Shown in pieces: positions 33,216 to 41,952 of a DNA stretch of 55,694 bases. The DNA lies in assembly GCA_029263195.1 (NCBI GenBank), contig JAJCXX010000092.1, positions 1-55,694 of the forward strand. The letters run 5' to 3'. This DNA comes from Acidimicrobiales bacterium (GTDB taxonomy: Bacteria; Actinomycetota; Acidimicrobiia; Acidimicrobiales; Aldehydirespiratoraceae). A program made the translations under genes and the position numbers. Within the stretch, counting starts at the first letter, position 1; the number at the start of each line of letters is the position of its first letter. The notes under the pieces were generated by a model. It made no database searches, was not told the origin of the DNA, and worked only from the letters and a program-made list of their open reading frames with translations.

Positions 33216-33221
33216 ATCGTA
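33216..33221 (-). promoter_or_regulatory. -10-like element of a leaderless promoter (TetR gene)
   Basis: On the minus strand TACGAT ends exactly 6 bases before the GTG start. The -35 region is weak (GTGACC at 19 bases). Confidence 0.4.
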
Positions 33222-33270
33222 GTGGAGTCCGTGAGGATAGGGTCACGTTGATCACCGACATGGAGGACCG

Positions 33271-35223
33271 ATGACCGATCTCGACCGGCGCGCTGTCAGT
33301 GTGATTCGCGGTATCGCGATGGATGGACCCAACGCGGCTCGATCCGGACATCAGGGCACGGCGATGGCGCTCGCGCCCTTGGCACACGTGCTCTACACCC
33401 GGGTGATGAAGTACGACGCATCGGAGCCGAGCTGGCCCGATCGTGATCGATTTCTGCTCTCGGGCGGACATGCGTCGATTCTGCAATACGCACTCCTTCA
33501 CCTAGCTGGCTATGGCCTGACGATCGACGATCTACGCGACTTTCGCCAGTGGGATTCGGTGACCCCGGGGCATCCCGAGGTCGGCCGCACCGCCGGCGTC
33601 GAAGCCACCACCGGACCCCTCGGTCAGGGAATTGGCAACATTGTCGGAATGGCGATCGCCGAGGCGCAGCTTCGGAGCCGTTTTGGGGCGGATCTGTTCG
33701 ACCACCATGTGTTCGCCACCTGCGGAGACGGCGATCTGTCGGAGGGCATCAGTCACGAGGCTGCCTCCTTGGCCGGTCATCTCGGCCTTGGTCACATCGT
33801 CTTGTGCTACGACGACAACCACATAACCATCGATGGAGTCAGCGAGTTGGCTCTCTCCGACGACGCCCCGGCTCGCTTCAAGGCGTATGGCTGGCACGTC
33901 GAGGAACTCGGCGAGGTGGGCGAGGATCTCGATGCCCTCGAGGACGGTATTCGTCGGGCCATGGCTGTCACCGACAAACCCTCTCTGGTTGTGGTGCGAA
34001 CCCGCATCGGCACGCCGACTCCCGACTCGATCGACACTCCTGCTGTTCACGGCTACGCGGTATTCGACGACGAAATCGCAGCAACCAAACGCCAGATGGG
34101 ACTGCCAGCCGACGAGACGTTTTACGTAGACCCCGATGTCGTCGGCATGTATCGCGAGGCCGGGGTCAAGGGTCGACCTACCCGTGAAGCTTGGCAACGA
34201 CGCTTGGCCGACCACACCGGTGATCGCGAGCTTCTCGATGCCCGCCTGGCCGACAAAGGTGTGGCCGGCTGGGCCGATGTTCTGCCGTCGTGGGAGTCGG
34301 GCGAGTCGGTTGCCACTCGCAAGGCCTCAAACGCGGCTCTCCAGGCGTTGTTACCGGTGGTACCAGGACTCACGGGCGGTGCGGCCGACCTCACCGGAAA
34401 CACCGGCACGACGATGAAAGATGTCGGCGTGTTCAGGTCCGACAACCCAACTGGTCGTCAGATCTATTTCGGAATTCGCGAGCATGGCATGGGGGCAATT
34501 GCCAACGGAATGGCTCTTCACGGCGGAGCGCTCCCGGTGGTCGGCACATTCCTGGTCTTCTCCGACTACATGCGTGGAGCGGTACGAGTTGCGGCTCTCT
34601 CCAATGCCCATACCATCTTCGTCTGGAGCCACGATTCGGTGGGTGTGGGCGAAGACGGTCCGACCCACCAGCCGGTGGAGCAGATCGCAGCGCTGAGGGC
34701 CATTCCCAATCTGCGGGTGATTCGCCCGGCCGACGCCAACGAGACCGCCGCCGCATGGAAGGTGGCCATCGAGGAGTCCGGACCAACCGCGCTCATCCTC
34801 ACCCGGCAGAACGTTCCGGTGTTGGAGGGAACATCAACCGAGGGTGTCGAGTCCGGGGCCTATGCGATCTCAGATCCTGAAGCAGCCGTGGTCAGTCTTG
34901 TAGCCACCGGCAGCGAGGTGTCGTTGTGTGTTGAGGCCGCTGCCATTCTGGCGGACACGGGAATCATCGCAAGGGTCGTCTCGTTTCCTTGTTGGGAGCA
35001 ATTCTCCGAGAAGTCACCGGAATACCAGGACTCAATTCTTCGGCCCCAACTTCCATCGCTGGGAGTAGAGGCTGGGGTCTCGATGGGCTGGCACCGGTGG
35101 GTTGATCGAGTCGTCTCGATCGATCGGTTCGGGGCGTCGGCTCCCGGAGATGTCGTGATGGCCGAATTCGGCCTGACCGCGGCCAACATCGTCGAGCAGA
35201 CCAAGTCCCTGCTCGGCAGCTGA
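33271..35223 (+). CDS. tkt: Transketolase
   Basis: 650 residues, a little shorter than enterobacterial TktA. ATG preceded by GGAGG. Thiamine-diphosphate binding: ATCGDGDLSEGISHEAASLAGHLGLG ... YDDNHITIDG is the GDGxxxN motif. GPLGQGIGNIVGMAIAE, HGYAVFDDEI and, in the second half, RQIYFGIREHGMGAIANGMALHGG with the catalytic Glu (IREHGM), and SHDSVGVGEDGPTHQPVEQ are all signature stretches. The enzyme transfers two-carbon units between sugar phosphates in the non-oxidative pentose phosphate pathway. Transaldolase follows after 27 bases, forming a small operon; the TetR gene is divergent. Confidence 0.96.
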   Translation: MTDLDRRAVSVIRGIAMDGPNAARSGHQGTAMALAPLAHVLYTRVMKYDASEPSWPDRDRFLLSGGHASILQYALLHLAGYGLTIDDLRDFRQWDSVTPGHPEVGRTAGVEATTGPLGQGIGNIVGMAIAEAQLRSRFGADLFDHHVFATCGDGDLSEGISHEAASLAGHLGLGHIVLCYDDNHITIDGVSELALSDDAPARFKAYGWHVEELGEVGEDLDALEDGIRRAMAVTDKPSLVVVRTRIGTPTPDSIDTPAVHGYAVFDDEIAATKRQMGLPADETFYVDPDVVGMYREAGVKGRPTREAWQRRLADHTGDRELLDARLADKGVAGWADVLPSWESGESVATRKASNAALQALLPVVPGLTGGAADLTGNTGTTMKDVGVFRSDNPTGRQIYFGIREHGMGAIANGMALHGGALPVVGTFLVFSDYMRGAVRVAALSNAHTIFVWSHDSVGVGEDGPTHQPVEQIAALRAIPNLRVIRPADANETAAAWKVAIEESGPTALILTRQNVPVLEGTSTEGVESGAYAISDPEAAVVSLVATGSEVSLCVEAAAILADTGIIARVVSFPCWEQFSEKSPEYQDSILRPQLPSLGVEAGVSMGWHRWVDRVVSIDRFGASAPGDVVMAEFGLTAANIVEQTKSLLGS

Positions 35224-35250
35224 ACCCCGACAAATTCAACGGAGCATCAC

Positions 35251-36342
35251 ATGTCGAATCTTCACAAGGTCTTCGCCGAGCAGGGCCAGAGCCCGTGGCT
35301 CGACAACATTCGCAGGAGCTGGATCAGCGGCGGCGAACTCGAGGACTGGGTGCGCAGAGGTGTGCGGGGGCTCACATCCAACCCCTCGATCTTCCAAAAG
35401 GCGATTCAAGGATCGGCCGACTACGACGACGAATTCCGTGAAGCGATCTCCGCGGGGCTCGACGTCGAGGCCTCCTACTGGAAGCTGGTTGTTTCCGACA
35501 TCGAGGCGGCTCTCGCCATTCTCCGGCCCGTATACGACGAGTCCGATGGGCTCGACGGCTACGTGTCCGTGGAGGTCGATCCGGGTTTGGCCCGCGATTC
35601 GATCGCAACCGAGGCCGAGGCTCGACTGCTCCACGAGAGGATCGATGAGCCCAACGTATACATCAAGATTCCGGCCACGGCCGAGGGGCTCGATCCAATT
35701 CGCATCATGATCTCAGAGGGTCGAAGTGTGAACGTGACCCTCATCTTCTCCCTCGATCGCTACGCCGAGGTGATGGAGGCCTACATCGCCGGCCTCGAAG
35801 CTGCCGAGGGAGATCTCAGCCGGATCTCGAGCGTGGCTTCGTTCTTCATCAGCAGGCTCGATGTCGAGGTCGACCGGCGCCTATCCGAGATCGGAAGTCC
35901 CGAGGCGCTCGAGCTACGGGGACGAGCTGCGGTGGCAAGTGGGCAGCTCGCATATGCCGCCTATCTGGAAACCTTCTCGGGGCCCCGATGGGAGGCACTA
36001 CTGCAGCGGGGGGCCCGACCGCAGAGGCCGCTGTGGGCATCGACCTCCACCAAGGATCCGTCCTACCCCGACACCCTCTATGTCGACACCCTGATCGGTC
36101 CCGGCACCGTCAACACGTTGCCCGACCAGACACTGGAAGCCTTCGAGGATCACGGCACGGTGGCCAGGACCGTCGACGCCGACATCGAAGGTGCAAGGTC
36201 CATCATGGCGAGATTGGCATTCCTCGGGGTCGACATCGACGACGTCACACAGACCCTCGAGTCCGAAGGAGTGGCGGCCTTTGAAAAGAGCTTCGTCGAG
36301 CTGATTGGTGCCCTCGATGAGAAAGCCAAGGGTTTGACCTGA
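35251..36342 (+). CDS. tal: Transaldolase (actinobacterial type)
   Basis: 363 residues. The TIM barrel is recognised by GLTSNPSIFQKAI near the start, YIKIPATAEGLDPI with the Schiff-base Lys, NVTLIFSLDRYAEVMEAYI and LWASTSTKDPSYPDTLYVDTLIGPGTVNTLP. This length is that of the mycobacterial and Streptomyces Tal family. The enzyme moves a dihydroxyacetone unit between sugar phosphates. It is 27 bases behind transketolase. In many actinobacteria zwf and opcA follow; here an SNF2 helicase does after a structured non-coding gap. An 11-bp hairpin after the stop may end the operon. Confidence 0.96.
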   Translation: MSNLHKVFAEQGQSPWLDNIRRSWISGGELEDWVRRGVRGLTSNPSIFQKAIQGSADYDDEFREAISAGLDVEASYWKLVVSDIEAALAILRPVYDESDGLDGYVSVEVDPGLARDSIATEAEARLLHERIDEPNVYIKIPATAEGLDPIRIMISEGRSVNVTLIFSLDRYAEVMEAYIAGLEAAEGDLSRISSVASFFISRLDVEVDRRLSEIGSPEALELRGRAAVASGQLAYAAYLETFSGPRWEALLQRGARPQRPLWASTSTKDPSYPDTLYVDTLIGPGTVNTLPDQTLEAFEDHGTVARTVDADIEGARSIMARLAFLGVDIDDVTQTLESEGVAAFEKSFVELIGALDEKAKGLT

Positions 36343-36569
36343 CTCCAATCGGGGTACAGTGTGCGGGCCTTGAGGTTCGATAGTCGAGCCTCGATGACCG
36401 TAGTCAGCGGCAGTCCGGGCGACGGACGGTCCTGACGTGAAGCGCCGGGGGCCGGCGTGATGGGTCGATTGAATCTGCATGGCTGACGCCGACGCGTCGC
36501 GAAGCTGAGGAGATAGCCGTAGCTATAGACACGAATAGGGTTCCCGCCTCACCCGAAGACCTTGACCGC
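36343..36569 (+). other. Non-coding, highly structured region before the SNF2 gene
   Basis: 227 bases without a credible gene. By hand at least five hairpins form: 36370-36394 (11 bp with two G-U pairs, loop TAG), 36403-36436 (GTCAG/CTGAC closing an inner GTCCG/CGGAC), 36443-36457 (CGCCGG/CCGGCG), the palindrome CGACGCGTCG at 36490-36499 and ATAGC/GCTAT at 36513-36526. The first could end the tkt-tal mRNA. A weak promoter (TTTGAC at 36333, TACAGT at 36355) lies at the end of tal. GTGCGGG at 36361 might pair with CCCGC near 36543 to close the whole. No known riboswitch core was found; it could be a leader RNA or small RNA. Confidence 0.5.
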
Positions 36570-39500
36570 ATGGTTCAAAGTCATCTGGATGGTCGGATAT
36601 CCGACGACGAATCGAAGTACCTCGAAGACAACCGCGAGCAGTGGTTGGCTTCGCTATGGCGCCTCCTCGACGCGGCCGAAGTCAATCTCGCAGCCGCCCG
36701 GCGGGACATCAAGGGACCCGAGCGTGGTGTCGTCCTGGCCGATCTCGACAACGACTGCTTTCGGATCGACGATGCGATCACAGCGATCGACGGCCCGCCC
36801 GACGAATCCGAGCTGACCCCGATTCAAATCCGAGACACACCGAGGGAAGCCCCGGCCGAGTCCGGGGAGGCACTCCTGCAGTTGTCGCGTACCGACGGTC
36901 GCTTGGTTGTCTGGGCGGCTGGCGAAAACGCCAAGTCCGAGCCCGAGCCGCTTGTGCTCGAACGAGTGAAGGCTTTGGGCGGCGGAGCCATCAAGTGGGA
37001 CGACCACGGAACCCTGAAGCTGCCGGGCAAGGGGCGGGCCGAGACCCTTACCACTCCCCTTTCGTCGGCGATTGGTTGGTTGGTAGCGCTCGGGGCCACA
37101 GACGATGACTCTGTCGGGGTGAGCGCCAAGTGGATGGGACACGCTGCCGTTCTGGCCGTCGACCTGGTAGCGCAAGGCCGAGTGGTCCCCCAGGTGATCC
37201 AATCCAAACGTGGCCGGCGAGATCAATCCGATGGCTTGGTCAAGTGCCGGGTGAGATGGCTCCCCATTCTCATGGACCCGGCCCGGTTTGCTGCCCTCGT
37301 GTCGTCGGTTCCCGGCGCCGTGATGATCAATAACCGCGACCAGAATCCCGAGAAGTTCACGGCGGCGGTTCTGGGAGATCTGACCAATGCGATCGTCGCC
37401 ACTGCTGCCGGCCAATTGACCGCACCGGCCAGCCCGCCGGAGATCGCCACGAGGTCAGATATGGGCGAGGCCTTGCTCTGCAATCTTGGTGGTGAGCCCT
37501 TCTTCGCTCCTCGTGCTCTTGCCGGTGAGACGGCACGAAAGGTCCAGAGTTGGGCGAGTTCGGTGGCGGGTCCCGCCACATGCGAGCTGATCATCCAGCT
37601 CGACCCTCCCGACGAGTCGGAGGCCTGGCACGTTTCGGTCCTCGCGCCGAATTCCGAGGGAGGAATCGAGCCGGTCGAGGTAGCCGTCACCACCGGTTCC
37701 AAGTCGCGATCCACCGAGGTGGGCGGGCAGCTGACGCGACTGGAGCGACTCTTCCCGGAGCTTCTTCGTCTTGGCGGTCGTCGTCGTGGCGAGGTGATCC
37801 TCTCCCAGGATGAGGCTTGGCGTTTGATGACGACAACAGGCGATGTTCTGTCCGCTTCGGGATTCCAAGTACGAGTTCCGCCCCTCTCTCGCAAGAAGGC
37901 CACGCCCTCACTGCGTCTCACGTCCGAGGAGGCTCAGGCGACTGTTGTCGGGGCACAGCAGTTGGCCAATGTCAGATGGTCGGCGGTGTTCGACGACGTG
38001 GAGCTCACCGCGGCCGAGATATCCCAGCTTGCGGCCGAGGCCCGCCCCTTGGTGAAGTCGCGAGGCCAGTGGGTCGAGCTCGACAAGGCCGACCTGGTTG
38101 AGGCGGCCGCAGCGTTGGCCGAGCGCGCCGACAATACCCGACTCAGCGGCGCCGACATGCTTCGTCACGCCCTGGGTCTCGAGGGTTCGCCCTTGTCGGG
38201 CGGAATCTCGATCACCGGCGACGGGTGGGCAGCTGACCTGCTCCGAAGCGTGAAATCGCTGCCGGAGAATCCCCCGACCAAGCCGGAGGGATTCGAGGGT
38301 GAACTCCGTACCTACCAAGCAGATGCTCTGGCTTGGCTCGACTTCCTCGACGAGGCCGGGCTCGGCGGATGCCTTGCCCTCGACATGGGTCTAGGAAAGA
38401 CCCCAACTCTTCTGGCCAATCTCCTGACTTCGCGACGTGACTCTCCCGCTTTGGTGATCGCCCCCCCGGCGGTGGTCGGCAACTGGGCATCCGAGGCCCA
38501 TCGGTTCGTGCCGGGGATCAAGGTCTTGGTTCATCATGGGGCCAGTCGGTCCAAGGATCTCGAGTTTCAGCGGGCGGCAGCGGACGCCGACTTGGTCATC
38601 ACCACATACGGCACCGCGGTCCGCGACATCGACGAGATCGCGAAGATCAGGTGGTGGAAGGTGGTCCTCGATGAGGCCCAGGCGATCAAAAACCCGGCAG
38701 CAGAGACGTCCAGGCAGTTGCAGCGGATCGATGCCCGAACCCGAGTGGCTCTCACCGGCACACCTATCGAAAACGGACTCGGCGATCTCTGGGCCATCAT
38801 GAACTGGACCAATCCGGGTCTACTGGGCGCACGGACGGCATTCATCTCCCAGCTGACACCGGACAACAAGCGGAAGTCCGACGGTGAGGACGCGCTCCGT
38901 GCTCTCAACGGGATTCTCGTTTACCGCCGCACGAAGTCGGAACCGCTGATCGCTGCGGAACTGCCCGACCGGATCGACGAACTCGACCATTGTGCGATGA
39001 CCGAGGAACAGATCGGTCTGTACCAGGCCGTGATCGACACATTGGTCGTCGACACCGAATCCAAGGAGCCTGGAACACCCGAGAGAAAGGGTGCTGTTCT
39101 GGCTGCGATCACGGCCTTGAAGCAAATCTGCAATCATCCGGTCAACTACCAGGCCGACGATGAGCCACTCGACGGACGCTCCGGAAAGCTCGTGCGGCTC
39201 AACGAAATCGTCGACAACGTGTACGCGTCGGGAGAGAAGGCGCTCGTCTTCACGCATTTCGCAACCTGGGGCGTCAAGCTCGCCGAGTACCTGAGCGACC
39301 AGCACGGAATTCCGGTCTCCTGCTACCACGGTGGTCTGGCCCGCGGAGCGCGAGATCGAATGGTCGAGGAGTTCCAATCGGCTGAAGGTCCGGGAACGAT
39401 GGTGCTGTCGCTGAAGGCCGGCGGAACCGGACTCAACCTCACCGCGGCAAACCACGTTGTTCTCTACGACCGTTGGTGGAATCCGGCGGTGGAGGATCAG

Positions 39501-39770
39501 GCCCGCGACCGGGTTTGGCGAATCGGACAGACCAACACGGTGATCTGCCACCGTCTGGTGTGTCCGGGAACCATTGATGAGCGGGTTGAGGAGGTCGTCG
39601 CAGGCAAGCGTCACATCGCCGATGTCACCTTGCCGAAGAGCAGTTCGATCGGCGATCTCGATGCCGAGCAGCTACGGCAGGTGTTCGGCATCGACGAGGC
39701 TGCTCTACTCGATCTCGAACCCGCTATCGAGGGTGACTCCGATATTGATCCGGAAGGTGAATCGCTGTGA
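36570..39770 (+). CDS. helZ: SNF2-family DEAQ ATPase/helicase (HelZ type)
   Basis: 1066 residues. The first ~560 residues are the bacterial SNF2-associated region, including a stretch like the DUF3670 domain (RKKATPSLRLTSEEAQATVVG). The ATPase starts with LALDMGLGKTPTLLANLL (Walker A), motif II DEAQ (VVLDEAQAIKNP), motif III LTGTPIENGLGDLW, then motif IV-VI: LVFTHFATWG, MVLSLKAGGTGLNLTAANHVVLYDRWWNP and DQARDRVWRIGQ. SNF2 proteins translocate on DNA to remodel protein-DNA or RNA polymerase complexes. In M. tuberculosis the homologue helZ lies in the same proteasome neighbourhood. The ATG at 36570 has no strong Shine-Dalgarno. Confidence 0.93.
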   Translation: MVQSHLDGRISDDESKYLEDNREQWLASLWRLLDAAEVNLAAARRDIKGPERGVVLADLDNDCFRIDDAITAIDGPPDESELTPIQIRDTPREAPAESGEALLQLSRTDGRLVVWAAGENAKSEPEPLVLERVKALGGGAIKWDDHGTLKLPGKGRAETLTTPLSSAIGWLVALGATDDDSVGVSAKWMGHAAVLAVDLVAQGRVVPQVIQSKRGRRDQSDGLVKCRVRWLPILMDPARFAALVSSVPGAVMINNRDQNPEKFTAAVLGDLTNAIVATAAGQLTAPASPPEIATRSDMGEALLCNLGGEPFFAPRALAGETARKVQSWASSVAGPATCELIIQLDPPDESEAWHVSVLAPNSEGGIEPVEVAVTTGSKSRSTEVGGQLTRLERLFPELLRLGGRRRGEVILSQDEAWRLMTTTGDVLSASGFQVRVPPLSRKKATPSLRLTSEEAQATVVGAQQLANVRWSAVFDDVELTAAEISQLAAEARPLVKSRGQWVELDKADLVEAAAALAERADNTRLSGADMLRHALGLEGSPLSGGISITGDGWAADLLRSVKSLPENPPTKPEGFEGELRTYQADALAWLDFLDEAGLGGCLALDMGLGKTPTLLANLLTSRRDSPALVIAPPAVVGNWASEAHRFVPGIKVLVHHGASRSKDLEFQRAAADADLVITTYGTAVRDIDEIAKIRWWKVVLDEAQAIKNPAAETSRQLQRIDARTRVALTGTPIENGLGDLWAIMNWTNPGLLGARTAFISQLTPDNKRKSDGEDALRALNGILVYRRTKSEPLIAAELPDRIDELDHCAMTEEQIGLYQAVIDTLVVDTESKEPGTPERKGAVLAAITALKQICNHPVNYQADDEPLDGRSGKLVRLNEIVDNVYASGEKALVFTHFATWGVKLAEYLSDQHGIPVSCYHGGLARGARDRMVEEFQSAEGPGTMVLSLKAGGTGLNLTAANHVVLYDRWWNPAVEDQARDRVWRIGQTNTVICHRLVCPGTIDERVEEVVAGKRHIADVTLPKSSSIGDLDAEQLRQVFGIDEAALLDLEPAIEGDSDIDPEGESL

Positions 39771-40114
39771 GTGGCGACCGAAACGCGTCGGGCCCGCGAC
39801 AGAGATCCGGACAGTCGGGACGCAACGACAAGAAGAGAAAACGGAAGGCCAAATCGAAGCCCAAGCAGCAAGCTTCCTTCGATCCCGTGGCGTTCTGGGG
39901 CAACCCGGAATTGTTACCGGAGCCGATCGAGAGTGTGAGTTCCAGCCCGGACGTGACCGCCGCGGTCTCGTCGCTTGGTCGCATTCCGATTCCGCCGCAC
40001 GAGACGGCCGCTCAGCATTCGTTCCAGATGGTCTATCAGCGCGCCGCCATGCTGGCCTCGGCTCTGGCCGCGGCGAGTGATCTAAACGATGTCGACGAGG
40101 ACGAGAGCGAATAA
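39767..40114 (+). CDS. Small hypothetical protein coupled to the SNF2 gene
   Basis: 115 residues from a GTG that overlaps the SNF2 stop (GTGA). The first 36 residues are very basic (RNDKKRKRKAKSKPKQ), which may bind nucleic acid. The rest includes SFDPVAFWGNPELLPEP, a short conserved-looking block, and a helical part AAQHSFQMVYQRAAMLASALAAAS before an acidic end. I do not recognise the family. Mycobacterial helZ is followed by a SWIM zinc-finger protein, but there are no cysteines here. The coupling to the ATPase gene and the basic tail make a partner role likely, though unproven. Confidence 0.75.
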   Translation: MSGDRNASGPRQRSGQSGRNDKKRKRKAKSKPKQQASFDPVAFWGNPELLPEPIESVSSSPDVTAAVSSLGRIPIPPHETAAQHSFQMVYQRAAMLASALAAASDLNDVDEDESE

Positions 40115-40131
40115 GCCGATCGCATATCCCG

Positions 40132-40160
40132 GCCGAGGACGGTAGCGGGTTGGCCTCGGC
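40132..40160. terminator. Possible bidirectional terminator between convergent genes
   Basis: GCCGAGG (40132-40138) and CCTCGGC (40154-40160) can pair over a 15-base loop in the 48-base gap between the SNF2-linked gene and the acyl-CoA dehydrogenase. The loop is long and there is no T-run, so this is weak. Confidence 0.3.
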
Positions 40161-40162
40161 TC

Positions 40163-41374
40163 TCAGCCGAGAAGATCCCGGGCGATCGCCACCGTCTGGA
40201 TCTCGTCGGTGCCGGCGTAGATCTGGAGAACCTTGGCATCGCGAGCGAGTTGCTCGACATGGAATTCGGCCATGTAACCGTTGCCGCCGTGCACCTGCAC
40301 CGCGTCGAGCGCGACGTTGGTGGCGGCCTGAGCCGAGTAGAGCTTCATCGCCGACGCTTCGGCCAAGGTCATCGACTCGCCGGCTGCGGTCAGTTCGATG
40401 GTACGGAACACGAGGTTCTGGACGTTCATACGAGCCAACTCCATGTTGGCCAGCTTCTGCTGGATCAGCTGGAAGTCACCGATTCGCTTTCCGAACTGGA
40501 CTCGCTCCTTGGCGTATTCAACAGAGAGTTCGAGGCACTGCTCGATGATGCCGAGCGCCATGGCGGCCACGCCGGATCGCTCCTGCTGGAACGTCGACTT
40601 GGCACCACTGCGGCCTCCTCCTTCGGGGTTCTCGGTTTCGCCGATGAGGCGATCGGTGCCCACTCGGACATCAGCGAGGAACAATTCTCCCGTAGGTGAT
40701 GAATGCATGCCCATCTTGCGCAGCGGCTTCGACTGGGTGAGACCGGGCATCCCCTTGTCGAGCACAAAGCTCAAGACCTTGCGTTCCGACGGTTCGTTGC
40801 CTTCGTCGAGCTTGCAGATGAAGACGATGGTGTCGGCGTACGGTCCGTTGGTGATGAAGGTCTTCGAACCGTTGAGAATGTATTCGTTGCCGTCTCTGCG
40901 TGCGGTAGAGAGCATGGATCCGAAAGCGTCGGATCCCGAGCCGGGCTCGGTGATGGCCCAGGCCCCGATCTTTTCCAGCGTCAGCAGATCCTCGACCCAA
41001 CGCTTCTTCTGGGCGACGGTTCCCTTCGAGGAGATCGCCGCGGCGGTGAGTCCGACGGAGACACCCATGGCGGTCACCATTCCGGGGCAGTGGCGACACA
41101 ACTCGATGATCGGAACGAGGGTGTAACCGGCATCGGGTCCTCCCCCACCGGTCTCGCGGATGTCGTCGCCGACGTCGGCCTCCGCCTCCAGTCGGCGTCG
41201 GAAGTTGGTTCGGGCCATCTCGTCCATGCCGAAGGTGCTGTACAAGCGTCTGAGGATGTCGTAGGGCGGGAGGTCGCCGTGTTCGAGTTCGTCCCTGACC
41301 GGCACGATCTCCTTGGCGATGAAATCCTTCATCGCCGTCCGCAGCATCTCGTGCTCGTCTGACCACTTGTGCAT
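40163..41374 (-). CDS. Acyl-CoA dehydrogenase
   Basis: 403 residues from an ATG with AGGAGG upstream. The FAD-binding middle domain is recognised by GAWAITEPGSGSDAF (the ITEPxxGSD signature) and YILNGSKTFITNGPYADTIVF; the C-terminal helical domain has ERSGVAAMALGIIEQCLE, QKLANMELARMNVQ and HGGNGYMAEFHVEQLARDAKVLQIYAGTDEIQ, the usual ending where the catalytic Glu lies just before the YxGTxEIQ motif. The enzyme removes hydrogens at C2-C3 of an acyl-CoA and passes electrons to ETF. The chain-length preference cannot be read. It is divergent from the HxlR regulator gene. Confidence 0.95.
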   Translation of the reverse strand: MHKWSDEHEMLRTAMKDFIAKEIVPVRDELEHGDLPPYDILRRLYSTFGMDEMARTNFRRRLEAEADVGDDIRETGGGGPDAGYTLVPIIELCRHCPGMVTAMGVSVGLTAAAISSKGTVAQKKRWVEDLLTLEKIGAWAITEPGSGSDAFGSMLSTARRDGNEYILNGSKTFITNGPYADTIVFICKLDEGNEPSERKVLSFVLDKGMPGLTQSKPLRKMGMHSSPTGELFLADVRVGTDRLIGETENPEGGGRSGAKSTFQQERSGVAAMALGIIEQCLELSVEYAKERVQFGKRIGDFQLIQQKLANMELARMNVQNLVFRTIELTAAGESMTLAEASAMKLYSAQAATNVALDAVQVHGGNGYMAEFHVEQLARDAKVLQIYAGTDEIQTVAIARDLLG

Positions 41375-41442
41375 GTGGGCCTCCTGTTCGACTGTCTAGG
41401 TGCTAGCCGATTTCTAGGGGCTTGGCTTAGTTCGATGGTTGG

Positions 41443-41472
41443 TTGCAAATCTAAACCGACCCGCTCTAGATT
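41443..41472 (+). promoter_or_regulatory. Leaderless promoter and overlapping inverted repeat of the HxlR gene
   Basis: TTGCAA (41443-41448) and TAGATT (41467-41472) lie 18 bases apart, and the GTG start follows 6 bases later, so the mRNA should start at the start codon. AATCTA (41448-41453) and TAGATT (41467-41472) also form a perfect 6-bp inverted repeat with 13 bases between, overlapping both promoter boxes. More TCTAG/CTAG words lie upstream (41395-41420). This suits autorepression by HxlR. Confidence 0.5.
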
Positions 41473-41478
41473 GCCGAC

Positions 41479-41952
41479 GTGGCCGAATCGCATCAACCCG
41501 ACGACTGTTCCATCCAGCGGACGCTCGATGCCATCGGCGACCGATGGACCCTTCTGATTCTGCGCGACCTGTTCCGTGGGGTGAGGCGGTTCTCGATGAT
41601 CCAGACCGACCTCGGCATTGCAAGAAATCTCTTGGCCGATCGTCTGATCTCTTTGGCCGACGAAGGTGTCGTGAAGAAGGTTCCCTATCAGGACCGACCT
41701 CCTCGCCACGAATATCACCTCACCGCCAAGGGTCGGGCCCTGTCCCCGGCGTTGGTCGCCCTGATGCGATGGGGCGATGACTACTACACCGACGGCGGCG
41801 CCCCCACCGAACTCGTCCACGACGAGTGCCAGACGCGGCTGGAGCTGCAGTCTTGGTGCACTTCGTGCAACTCACCGGTGGACCCAACCCACATTCGATC
41901 AGCTCCCGGTGCGGGCCGAGTGCTCAGTGTCACGGAGACCGAGGATGTCTAG
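41479..41952 (+). CDS. HxlR-family winged-helix regulator
   Basis: 157 residues from a GTG. The HxlR signature is present: CSIQRTLDAIGDRWTLLILRDLFRGVRRFSMIQTDLGIARNLLADRLISLADEGVV, then the wing YHLTAKGRALSPALVALMRWGDDY. Cys10 of the family (the first Cys in DDCSIQ) is present, where several HxlR proteins sense redox or electrophiles. A C-terminal extension carries a CxxC (WCTSCNSPVDP). The stop lies eight bases inside fbiC, so regulator and F420 enzyme are translated in one unit. It is divergent from an acyl-CoA dehydrogenase. Target genes are not known, but its own promoter has an inverted repeat. Confidence 0.92.
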   Translation: MAESHQPDDCSIQRTLDAIGDRWTLLILRDLFRGVRRFSMIQTDLGIARNLLADRLISLADEGVVKKVPYQDRPPRHEYHLTAKGRALSPALVALMRWGDDYYTDGGAPTELVHDECQTRLELQSWCTSCNSPVDPTHIRSAPGAGRVLSVTETEDV

